From positions 1-19,621 of the forward strand of contig JBFLVN010000031.1 in NCBI GenBank assembly GCA_040758475.1: 19,621 bases of DNA, in the 5' to 3' direction. Positions 7,325 to 14,242 of this stretch are shown piece by piece (the stretch's first letter is position 1; every line of letters starts with the position of its first letter). The position numbers and the translations under genes were made by a program. The notes beneath the pieces were generated by a model. It saw nothing but the letters and a program-made list of their open reading frames with translations, was not told where the DNA came from and did not search any database. The stretch comes from JBFLVN01 sp040758475 (GTDB lineage Bacteria > JAGRBM01).

Positions 7325-8200
7325 ATGTTCCAGGAAAACCTCTTCGCCGGAAAGCGCATCCTCGTGACAGGCGGCGGCACGGGCCTTGGAAAAGTGATGG
7401 CCGAAAAATACGCCGAACTGGGCGCCGAGGTCATTATCTGCGGCCGGCGGGTTGGCGTTCTCGAAGCCACCGCCAAGGAAATCTCCGCCGGTAAGAAAGG
7501 CCGCGTCCATGGCATCGGCTGCGACATTCGCGAGCCCGAAGCGGTCGAGAAAATGGTGGCCGAAATCTGGAGCCAGTACGGTCCGCTCACGGGCCTTGTG
7601 AACAACGCCGCCGGAAATTTCGTCTCCCGCACCCAGGACCTCTCGCCCCGGGGCTTTAACGCCATCGCCAACATCGTTTTTCACGGGACGTTTTACGTAA
7701 CCCACGCGGTTGGGAAACGCTGGATCGAGGAGAAAATCCCGGGCAGCGTCATCAGCATTCTCGTCACCTGGATCTGGACCGGCGGGCCCTACGTCGTTCC
7801 CTCGGCCATGTCCAAGGCGGCCATCCACACCATGACCCAGAGCCTCGCGGCCGAGTGGGGGAAATATGGAATACGCCTCAACGCCATCGCGCCGGGACCG
7901 TTTCCGACCAAGGGGGCTTCGGAGCGATTGAATCCCCTGGGTGTCACGCCCAACTACAAGGCGACCATTCCGATGGGCCGGACAGGGGAGATGCCGGAAC
8001 TCTCGAACCTCGCGGCCTTCCTCATGGCCGATGGGTGCCAGTATTTGACGGGCCAGACCATCGCCATCGACGGCGGCCAGTGGCTCGCCGGGAACGGGAA
8101 TTTCTACCAGCTCTCCATGCTCACGGACGACATGTGGAAAAAGATGAAGGACGTGATCAAGTCCGCCAACGAAAAGGACAAGGCGCAACGGACGGCGTGA
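7325..8200 (+). CDS. SDR oxidoreductase resembling 2,4-dienoyl-CoA reductase
   Basis: NAD(P)H-dependent short-chain reductase of 291 aa, closest in pattern to the DECR group that reduces 2,4-dienoyl-CoA during oxidation of unsaturated fatty acids. Seen: nucleotide-binding TGGGTGLG (15-22), CGRR at the end of beta-2 (39-42, suggesting NADPH), NNAAGNF (93-99), VVPSAMSKAA (157-166) and SLAAEWGKYGIRLNAIAPGP. Ser160 and Lys164 match the Ser/Lys pair of human DECR1, which like this protein has Ser where classical SDRs have the Tyr of YxxxK. However, the DECR Tyr, 15 residues before the Lys, is Trp149 here. ATG at 7325 is chosen for AAGGAG (7311-7316) 8 bp upstream. The frame is open back to 7211, but that extension does not look like SDR sequence. 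Confidence 0.9.
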   Translation: MFQENLFAGKRILVTGGGTGLGKVMAEKYAELGAEVIICGRRVGVLEATAKEISAGKKGRVHGIGCDIREPEAVEKMVAEIWSQYGPLTGLVNNAAGNFVSRTQDLSPRGFNAIANIVFHGTFYVTHAVGKRWIEEKIPGSVISILVTWIWTGGPYVVPSAMSKAAIHTMTQSLAAEWGKYGIRLNAIAPGPFPTKGASERLNPLGVTPNYKATIPMGRTGEMPELSNLAAFLMADGCQYLTGQTIAIDGGQWLAGNGNFYQLSMLTDDMWKKMKDVIKSANEKDKAQRTA

Positions 8201-8232
8201 ATTTCGCTTGAGTTTTCAGCGGCTTTGCTTCC

Positions 8233-8260
8233 TTGACCCCTTCCTTTCCCCCCTTGTAAG
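8233..8260 (+). promoter_or_regulatory. Candidate sigma-70 promoter for the lysS-lolC-lolD-bamA run
   Basis: TTGACC (8233-8238), a 16-bp pyrimidine-rich spacer and TGTAAG (8255-8260) make a passable -35/-10 pair about 58 bp before the lysS start. It lies in the only sizeable gap (117 bp) upstream of the four-gene run. Pattern match only. Confidence 0.3.
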
Positions 8261-8293
8261 GTAGGCCGCGCTCGGGGTGAGGATTCGGGAAAA

Positions 8294-8309
8294 CCTGAAT
8301 CATTTCAGG
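8294..8309 (+). promoter_or_regulatory. Hairpin overlapping the lysS ribosome-binding site
   Basis: CCTGAA-TCAT-TTCAGG is a perfect 6-bp stem with a 4-nt loop. Its 3' arm contains the first bases of the AGGAG ribosome-binding site (8307-8311), so folding would partly hide it. It resembles the hairpin before dxs in loop size, in the CCTGA/TCAGG arms and in position. Confidence 0.4.
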
Positions 8310-8317
8310 AGCCTGCA

Positions 8318-9844
8318 TTGTCTGGCGAAGATTCCAATCTGCTTATCGAGCAGCGAAGAAAGAAGCTCGAAGCGCTAAGGGCCAAGGGACTCGACCCCTA
8401 TCCTACGAGCCCGGCGCAGCCGTCCCACGTGGCGGCGGCGCTTTCGGCCGGGCACGAAAAAACTTCCGGCCCCGACCTGGACGCGACGCCCGTCAAAGCG
8501 TCCCTCGCCGGAAGGCTCATGACCATCCGGCTTTTCGGAAAAGCCGCTTTCGCCCATCTCCAGGACCGCTCGGGGAAGCTCCAGGTTTTCTTCGACCAGA
8601 AGGGGCTTGGTGAAAAGTTCGACGCCTTCAAGGAACTCATCGACATCGGCGACATCGTTTTCGTCGAAGGCGTTCTCTTCCGGACGAAGACCCAGGAACT
8701 CACCCTCCGCGTCCAATCTTTCAAACTCCTCTCGAAAGCCGTCCGGCCCCTTCCCGAAAAATGGCACGGCCTCTCGGACGTGGAGACGCGCTACCGGCAG
8801 CGGTACGTGGATTTGATCGTCAACGAGGAAGTCCGCCGGACGTTTCGCCTTCGCTCCCAGCTCACCACCTGGATTCGGGAATTCTTCGTGAGCCGCGACT
8901 TCTTCGAAGTCGAAACGCCCATGATGCACACGCTCGCTTCGGGCGCCCGGGCCCGGCCGTTCGTGACGCACCACAACACGCTCCAGATGGACCTCTTCAT
9001 GCGGATCGCTCCGGAGCTTTATCTAAAGCGCCTCGTGGTGGGGGGCTTCGACCGGGTGTTCGAGATCGGAAGAAATTTCCGGAACGAGGGGATCAGCACC
9101 CAGCACAACCCCGAGTTCACCATGCTCGAATTCTACTGGGCCTATGCGACATACGAAGACCTCATGCGCCTGACGGAGGAACTCCTCTCGGGCCTCGCGC
9201 AGAAGATCGCGGGCCAGACGAAAGTAAAGCTCGGAGAAGGGGAGATCGAGTTCGCGGCCCCTTATAAGCGCCTCACGCTCGCGGGCGCGGTGGCGGCGCT
9301 TCCCGGCTTTACCGAGGAAGCGGTCAAGGATTTCGGCGCTTTCAGTAGCGTTCTCGAAGCGAACGGAAAAAAACTCGACGAGAAAACCCGCCGGCGGATT
9401 TTCGATCCCCAGGAGCCGGAGAAAAACCGCACGGTGCTCTTCGAGGAACTCGTCGAGCGGACCCTCATCCAGCCCACCTTCGTCACGGGTTTCCCGGCGG
9501 CCGTCTCGCCCCTCGCGCGCCGTACGGACGGGGCGCCTCATTTGACGGACCGCTTCGAGCTTTTCATCGCGGGCCGGGAGATCGCCAACGGCTTTAACGA
9601 GCTCGCCGACCCAGACGACCAGAAGAGCCGCTTTGAGGCCCAGGTGGCCGCCAAAGAAGCGGGCGACGAAGAGGCCATGGACTACGATGCCGATTACATC
9701 CGGGCCCTCGAATACGGCCTCCCGCCCACGGCGGGCGAGGGGATCGGCATCGACCGCCTCGTCATGCTTTTGACCGATTCCCCGAGTATCCGGGACGTGA
9801 TTCTTTTCCCGCTCCTTCGGCCCGAGAAGACCGAAGGGGCCTGA
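8318..9844 (+). CDS. lysS: Lysyl-tRNA synthetase, class II
   Basis: Charges tRNA-Lys with lysine using ATP in the cytoplasm; 508 aa, the normal length. The N-terminal OB-fold anticodon-binding domain covers about 62-140 (LAGRLMTIRLFGKAAFAHLQD). The class II core follows: ETPMMHTLASGARARPFVTHHN (198-220), motif 2 around FEIGRNFRNEGIST (248-261) with HNPEFTMLEFY, and motif 3 GEGIGIDRLVMLLTDSPSIRD near 475-495. The start is a TTG at 8318: AGGAG (8307-8311) stands 6 bp before it, and MSGEDSNLLIEQRRKKL is a typical LysS N-terminus. The rare start codon and the hairpin over the ribosome-binding site suggest restrained translation. It leads a run with lolC 14 bp downstream, an order familiar from Deltaproteobacteria. 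Confidence 0.98.
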   Translation: MSGEDSNLLIEQRRKKLEALRAKGLDPYPTSPAQPSHVAAALSAGHEKTSGPDLDATPVKASLAGRLMTIRLFGKAAFAHLQDRSGKLQVFFDQKGLGEKFDAFKELIDIGDIVFVEGVLFRTKTQELTLRVQSFKLLSKAVRPLPEKWHGLSDVETRYRQRYVDLIVNEEVRRTFRLRSQLTTWIREFFVSRDFFEVETPMMHTLASGARARPFVTHHNTLQMDLFMRIAPELYLKRLVVGGFDRVFEIGRNFRNEGISTQHNPEFTMLEFYWAYATYEDLMRLTEELLSGLAQKIAGQTKVKLGEGEIEFAAPYKRLTLAGAVAALPGFTEEAVKDFGAFSSVLEANGKKLDEKTRRRIFDPQEPEKNRTVLFEELVERTLIQPTFVTGFPAAVSPLARRTDGAPHLTDRFELFIAGREIANGFNELADPDDQKSRFEAQVAAKEAGDEEAMDYDADYIRALEYGLPPTAGEGIGIDRLVMLLTDSPSIRDVILFPLLRPEKTEGA

Positions 9845-9858
9845 AGCGGATTTTTCTC

Positions 9859-11154
9859 GTGAGCTGGCAAACGTTCATCGCCCGGCGCTACCTGCGCGGA
9901 GGGCACAGCGGCGGGAGCGTTTCCGCGCAGACGGCCATCGGCGTGGCGGGCGTTACCTTGGGCGTAGCGGCCCTGCTCGTCGTTCAGGCCGTCATGGCGG
10001 GGTTTACGGAAAAACTAAAAGAGCAGATGCTTGGCGCCACGGCCCACATCCTCGTGGTGGCTCCACCTTCAGAAACGTCTCTTGGCGTCGAAGGATTCGC
10101 GGAAGCTGAAAAGAAGATCAAAAGCGTCCCGGGTGTCGTCGCGGTGACGCCCTTTTTCCGCAAGGAGGCCATGATTTCCCGGTCCGAGCGGGTAGGGGCT
10201 GTCCGGCTTTTTGGAGTGGACCCCGCCACGGCGGGCGACGCGACGATCTTTCCCCACAAGATGGAAGTGGGTTCCTTCGAGAACCTCCGGAAGCCCGGCA
10301 TGGCCGAGAACCTGGGAGATTGGCCCAAGGAAAAGATTACGAGCAGCACGCTCCCCGGAATCATCTTAGGGCGCGACCTTGCTGCTGAGATCGACGCGGT
10401 GCCCGGAGATGAAGTCCGGATCATCTGCCCCCTCTGCGGCATCGGCCCCTTGGGGCCCACGGCGAGCGTCAAGGCGTTCATCCTCGTGGGCGTCTTTGAG
10501 GTGGGGAACATCGAATACGACGGCCAGTTCGGCTTCGTCCTTCTCCAGGAAGCCCAGCGCTTCTTCAACCCGGAAGGGGAGGGGGAACTCGTCTCCGGAA
10601 TCCAGGTGAAGGTGGACGATCTGGAGGCGGCCGACAAAATCGCCGCTCAAATTTCCTACGCGCTCGGGCCCACGTCCTTGTGGGTGACCCACTGGAAGAC
10701 GCTCCTCGGCCCCCTTTTCGATGCCCTCCAACTCGAAAAGCTCGCCCTCTTCGTCGTCCTTCTTATCATCGTGCTCGTAGCGGCCTTCAACATCGCGGGA
10801 ATGGAAGTCCTCTTCGTGCGGGAGAAGGTCCACGAGATCGCTATCTTGAAGGCCATGGGCGCTCCGAGCACCGGCATCACCCGTGTGTTCCTCTCCCGCG
10901 GCGCGTTCGTCGGATTCTTGGGAACCCTTCTCGGGCTCTCCCTCGGCCTTGGCGTTTGTTATCTCCAAGAGCGCTTCCACCTCATCAAAGTGGACGCCTC
11001 GGTCTACCAGATGAAGTACATGCCCGTGCTCGTCCTCCCCATGGACGTGATCAAGGTGATTCTGGCCCCCACGTTCATCACGACCGTGGCCGCCTACCTT
11101 CCGGCGCGGCGGGCGGGGAAGCTCCCCCCCACCGAGGCCCTTCGGAGCGATTAG
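9859..11154 (+). CDS. lolC: Lipoprotein-releasing ABC transporter permease (LolC/LolE family)
   Basis: Inner-membrane permease of 431 aa that, with LolD, extracts outer-membrane lipoproteins from the inner membrane and passes them to LolA. The MacB/FtsX topology is clear: one membrane helix near 25-48, a large periplasmic domain, and three helices in the C-terminal 160 residues. Family signatures are VREKVHEIAILKAMGAP, with which the cytoplasmic coupling region begins, and the final LPARRAGKLPPTEALRSD. No second permease gene is present, so the complex is probably a homodimer as in single-permease (LolF-type) systems. The GTG at 9859 has only a weak upstream AAGCGGA; coupling to lysS is likely. 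The periplasmic domain carries a CxxC pair (Cys190, Cys193) that I do not associate with the family. Confidence 0.93.
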   Translation: MSWQTFIARRYLRGGHSGGSVSAQTAIGVAGVTLGVAALLVVQAVMAGFTEKLKEQMLGATAHILVVAPPSETSLGVEGFAEAEKKIKSVPGVVAVTPFFRKEAMISRSERVGAVRLFGVDPATAGDATIFPHKMEVGSFENLRKPGMAENLGDWPKEKITSSTLPGIILGRDLAAEIDAVPGDEVRIICPLCGIGPLGPTASVKAFILVGVFEVGNIEYDGQFGFVLLQEAQRFFNPEGEGELVSGIQVKVDDLEAADKIAAQISYALGPTSLWVTHWKTLLGPLFDALQLEKLALFVVLLIIVLVAAFNIAGMEVLFVREKVHEIAILKAMGAPSTGITRVFLSRGAFVGFLGTLLGLSLGLGVCYLQERFHLIKVDASVYQMKYMPVLVLPMDVIKVILAPTFITTVAAYLPARRAGKLPPTEALRSD

Positions 11155-11844
11155 ATGCTGCGCTGCGAGAACGTGACGAAAGAATTTTTCGCCGGAGGGC
11201 GGAAGGTGGAAGTCCTTAAGGGCGTCAACCTGGACGTCCGCCAGGGGGAGCGCATTGCCGTCATCGGCGTTTCGGGCGTGGGGAAATCGACCCTGCTCCA
11301 CATCCTGGGGACGTTGGAGCGCCCCACTTCCGGGACCGTTTCCTACGACGGCCGCGCCGTGAGCCGCGAGCCCGACGAGACGCTCGCCGAGTTCCGCAAC
11401 AAGAGTATCGGCTTCGTCTTCCAGTTCCATCACCTGCTCCCCGATTTTACAGCCGTGGAGAATGTCCAGATCCCGCTTCTTATCGCGGGTAAATCGAAGG
11501 CCGAGGCGGCGTCCCTCGCCGCTGAAATGCTCGGCAAGGTGGGGCTCTCGCACCGGGAGGGCCACCGGCCCTCTGAGCTGTCGGGGGGCGAGCAGCAACG
11601 GGTCGCCCTCGCCCGGGCCCTCGTGGGGAAACCCCTCGTGCTCCTGGCCGATGAACCCACGGGGAACCTGGACGCCCGTACGGGCGAGGAAATCCAGGAA
11701 CTCCTCGTCGGTTTGAACGAACAACTCGGCGTGACCATGGTGATCGTCACCCACAGCGCCCCCTTCGCGGCCCGCATGCACCGAAGCCTCACCATCGCCG
11801 AAGGCCGGATTCAGGAGGTCGGTCCTGGTGGACTCTCCGGCTAG
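11155..11844 (+). CDS. lolD: Lipoprotein-releasing ABC transporter ATP-binding protein
   Basis: ATPase of 229 aa that drives the Lol permease on the cytoplasmic side. Walker A is GVSGVGKST (38-46), the Q-loop Gln90, the signature LSGGEQQ (142-148), Walker B LVLLADEP (161-168) and the H-loop His200 in VIVTHS. The pattern around FVFQFHHLLPDFTAVENV (87-104) is typical of the LolD/MacB-type group. The ATG follows the lolC stop without a gap (TAG then ATG), so the two subunits are translationally coupled. Its last 17 bases overlap the start of bamA. Confidence 0.96.
   Translation: MLRCENVTKEFFAGGRKVEVLKGVNLDVRQGERIAVIGVSGVGKSTLLHILGTLERPTSGTVSYDGRAVSREPDETLAEFRNKSIGFVFQFHHLLPDFTAVENVQIPLLIAGKSKAEAASLAAEMLGKVGLSHREGHRPSELSGGEQQRVALARALVGKPLVLLADEPTGNLDARTGEEIQELLVGLNEQLGVTMVIVTHSAPFAARMHRSLTIAEGRIQEVGPGGLSG
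11812..11827 (+). promoter_or_regulatory. bamA ribosome-binding site inside a small inverted repeat
   Basis: AGGAGG (11813-11818) stands 9 bp before the GTG at 11828 and supports that start. It lies in CAGGA-GGTCGG-TCCTG, a 5-bp stem ending at the start codon. The element is inside the lolD coding frame, so translating ribosomes would melt it, which suits coupling. The stem is short enough to be chance. Confidence 0.3.
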
Positions 11845-14233
11845 GGGCGTTTCTCTGCCGTTGGTAGTGTTTCGCGCCCTTGGTCCAAAGGGCCTGCGCC
11901 TCTTTGCGTTCCTCTCCTTCCTGTTCTTTGTTCCAGGCGCCTTCGCCCAATCCGACGAAGGTGGTTCGACGAATCGTGTTGCCGAAGTACGGGTGGAGGG
12001 GAACCGCCGGACCGAGGCCGAACAGGTACTCCTCCTCGTGCGGACCCGCGCCGGGGAGCCCATCGACCGGGAGACCATCGCCCGGGATGTAAAAGACCTC
12101 TACGCCCTGGGGCTCTACTCCGACATCGCCGTGGACGTGCAGCGGGGGGCCGAAGGGTACATCGTCACTTTCCGCGTGACCGAGCGGCCCGCCGTAGCGG
12201 AGGTGGAGATCGAAGGCGAGGACGAAATCGACGAGGAGAAAATCCGCGAGAAGCTTGCCCTTTCCGTCAATACCGTTTTTACGGAAGCCAAGCTCGAAGA
12301 AACCCGCCTCAAGATCGTCAAACTCTACGAGGAAGAGGGGTACTATCTGGCCGACGTGCAGGCCGTCCGCGAGTTCGACCGCGAAAAGAACAACGTCAAG
12401 ATCACCTTCAAGATCGAGGAAAACGACGAGGTGAAAGTCCGCCGGATCGAGTTCGTCGGCAACGAATCTTTCTCGGACGAAGAACTCAAAAACCTCGAAT
12501 TTTTCGCGACGAAAGAAGGCGGTGTTTTCTCGGGAATCACGGGCGACGGGAAGTTCCAGGAAGAGGCGCTCGAGCAGGACATCCAGGTGGTGACGCTCCA
12601 CTACCTGGACCACGGGTACCTCCAGATCAAGGTCGAAAAACCCATTGTCACGCTGTCCCGCGATCGCAAGGACATTTTCATTACGATCCCCCTGGTGGAG
12701 GGCCCGCGTTTTACGGTCCGCAAGGTCGAAGTCCAGGGGGACCTCCTCTGGCCCGCCGAGGAACTGGTCGCGAGCCTCAAGACCAAGCCGGGGGAATTTT
12801 TTTCGCGAAAGACGGTCCTGGCCGATGCCGAGAGCCTCTCGAACCGTTACGCTGATGAGTCCTACGCCTTCGCCAACGTCGACCCTATCCCCCATCCGGA
12901 TCAGGAGGGCGGCAAGCACCTCGTCGATCTCGTCTTTGCCATCGACAAGGGCGTTCCCGTCAGCATCGAGCGCATCCTGATCGTCGGGAATTTCAAGACC
13001 CGCGACAAGGTGATCCGCCGGGAAATGAAGATCGCCGAAGGGGCCAAGTACAACCGCTCAAAACTCGAAGAGAGCAAGCGGCGCATCCAGCGCCTCGGGT
13101 TCTTCGACAAGATCACCTACGCCCCGGAGAAAGTTCCCGGTTCCCGGGATCGCGTGAACGTGCGCTTCGAAGTGACCGAGCGGCCCACAGGCTCCATTCA
13201 GGTGGGGGCGGGGTATTCCTCCCTCGAAAGCTTTTTCGCCCAGGCCTCCATTTCCCAGGCGAACCTCTTTGGCCGCGGCCAGCGCCTCGAACTCCAGGCC
13301 CAGGTGGGCGGCAGGGTCCAGAGCGCGAGCATCACGTTCCGCGACCCCCGCGTCTTCGATACCTATTGGGACGTGAGCGTTTCGGCCTTCAGCATGCGGC
13401 GTGCGGATGCGGGATTCGACACGGCCCGCGACGGCGGCCGCTTGGGGGTGGGGTACGAACTCACGGAATTCTCCCCCCTGCTTGAGAACGTGTCCGCTTC
13501 CGTCACGCTCTCGGGCCAACATATCCGGTTGTTGGATCTTTCTTCCTCGCTTGAAAACGACAACGTCCCGGTGAATTTTGTTAACAGGGATTCAGTGACC
13601 ACATCCATTTCCTTCTCTATTTCCCACGATACTTTGAACGACCTCTTCGATCCCACGGACGGGACGCGGCACACGGCGCGCCTCGAATTCGCCGACAACA
13701 TCTTCTTCATCGGCCGGGATACGAACGATTTCCTCCGTTACCGGCTCACGGGAGATTACTTCTTTCCGATGCCGGCGGATTTCGTCTTCATTTTGAAGTG
13801 GGATTTGGGGCTCTTCGACCGGCGGGAGAAGTCGGACATCCTCTTCCAGGAACGCTTCCGCGGCGGCGGGATTGCCAATCTCCGGGGGTATTCCCCTCAG
13901 TCCGTGGGGTTCTACCGCCGCGGAAATATTAATGTTCCCTACAACATGGGCGGCGACAAGGAACTCTATTTCACGAGCGAGGTGCTCGTCCCGCTCCTCC
14001 AGGAAGCACGGCTCAAGCTTGCTTTGTTCGCCGATGCCGGCGGCGTCTACTCCGACCAGGATGCCTTGCTCAACTACATCCTGGCCGACGTGGGTTTCGG
14101 CATCCGCTGGTTCAGTCCTTTGGGGCCCATCCGTTTTGAATTCGGCTGGCCCCTCGTCCAGAACGAGGATTACACGGGCCGCGATAAGGTTTCCGGCCCC
14201 GTTTTCAGCTTGTCCATCGGGCAGTTTTTCTAG
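11828..14233 (+). CDS. bamA: Outer-membrane protein assembly factor BamA
   Basis: Omp85-family core of the BAM machine, which folds and inserts beta-barrel proteins into the outer membrane; 801 aa, the usual size. A signal peptide ends near AFAQ (residues 38-41). Five POTRA domains follow at about 50-121, 122-202, 203-294, 295-377 and 378-454, each opening with a V/I-x-x-[IV]-x-[VI]-x-G strand such as VAEVRVEGNRR or IERILIVGNFK. The 16-strand barrel fills 455-801. It includes the conserved loop-6 FRGGG...LRGY motif near residue 685, and the last residue is Phe, as expected for a BAM substrate. The GTG start is supported by AGGAGG 9 bp upstream and overlaps lolD by 17 bp. Placing lolCD and bamA together couples delivery of lipoproteins and barrel proteins to the outer membrane. 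Confidence 0.97.
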   Translation: MDSPARGVSLPLVVFRALGPKGLRLFAFLSFLFFVPGAFAQSDEGGSTNRVAEVRVEGNRRTEAEQVLLLVRTRAGEPIDRETIARDVKDLYALGLYSDIAVDVQRGAEGYIVTFRVTERPAVAEVEIEGEDEIDEEKIREKLALSVNTVFTEAKLEETRLKIVKLYEEEGYYLADVQAVREFDREKNNVKITFKIEENDEVKVRRIEFVGNESFSDEELKNLEFFATKEGGVFSGITGDGKFQEEALEQDIQVVTLHYLDHGYLQIKVEKPIVTLSRDRKDIFITIPLVEGPRFTVRKVEVQGDLLWPAEELVASLKTKPGEFFSRKTVLADAESLSNRYADESYAFANVDPIPHPDQEGGKHLVDLVFAIDKGVPVSIERILIVGNFKTRDKVIRREMKIAEGAKYNRSKLEESKRRIQRLGFFDKITYAPEKVPGSRDRVNVRFEVTERPTGSIQVGAGYSSLESFFAQASISQANLFGRGQRLELQAQVGGRVQSASITFRDPRVFDTYWDVSVSAFSMRRADAGFDTARDGGRLGVGYELTEFSPLLENVSASVTLSGQHIRLLDLSSSLENDNVPVNFVNRDSVTTSISFSISHDTLNDLFDPTDGTRHTARLEFADNIFFIGRDTNDFLRYRLTGDYFFPMPADFVFILKWDLGLFDRREKSDILFQERFRGGGIANLRGYSPQSVGFYRRGNINVPYNMGGDKELYFTSEVLVPLLQEARLKLALFADAGGVYSDQDALLNYILADVGFGIRWFSPLGPIRFEFGWPLVQNEDYTGRDKVSGPVFSLSIGQFF

Positions 14234-14242
14234 AAATTCCGG

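Noticed and set aside
8201..8317. T-box leader before lysS
   Set aside because: The gap is only 117 bp, there is no T-box core sequence and no terminator-antiterminator pair, and the host is a diderm outside the usual T-box groups.
10366..12078. 570-codon open frame on the - strand opposite lolC, lolD and the start of bamA
   Set aside because: The three + strand genes have complete family motifs. The antisense product is His/Glu/Gly-rich and featureless.
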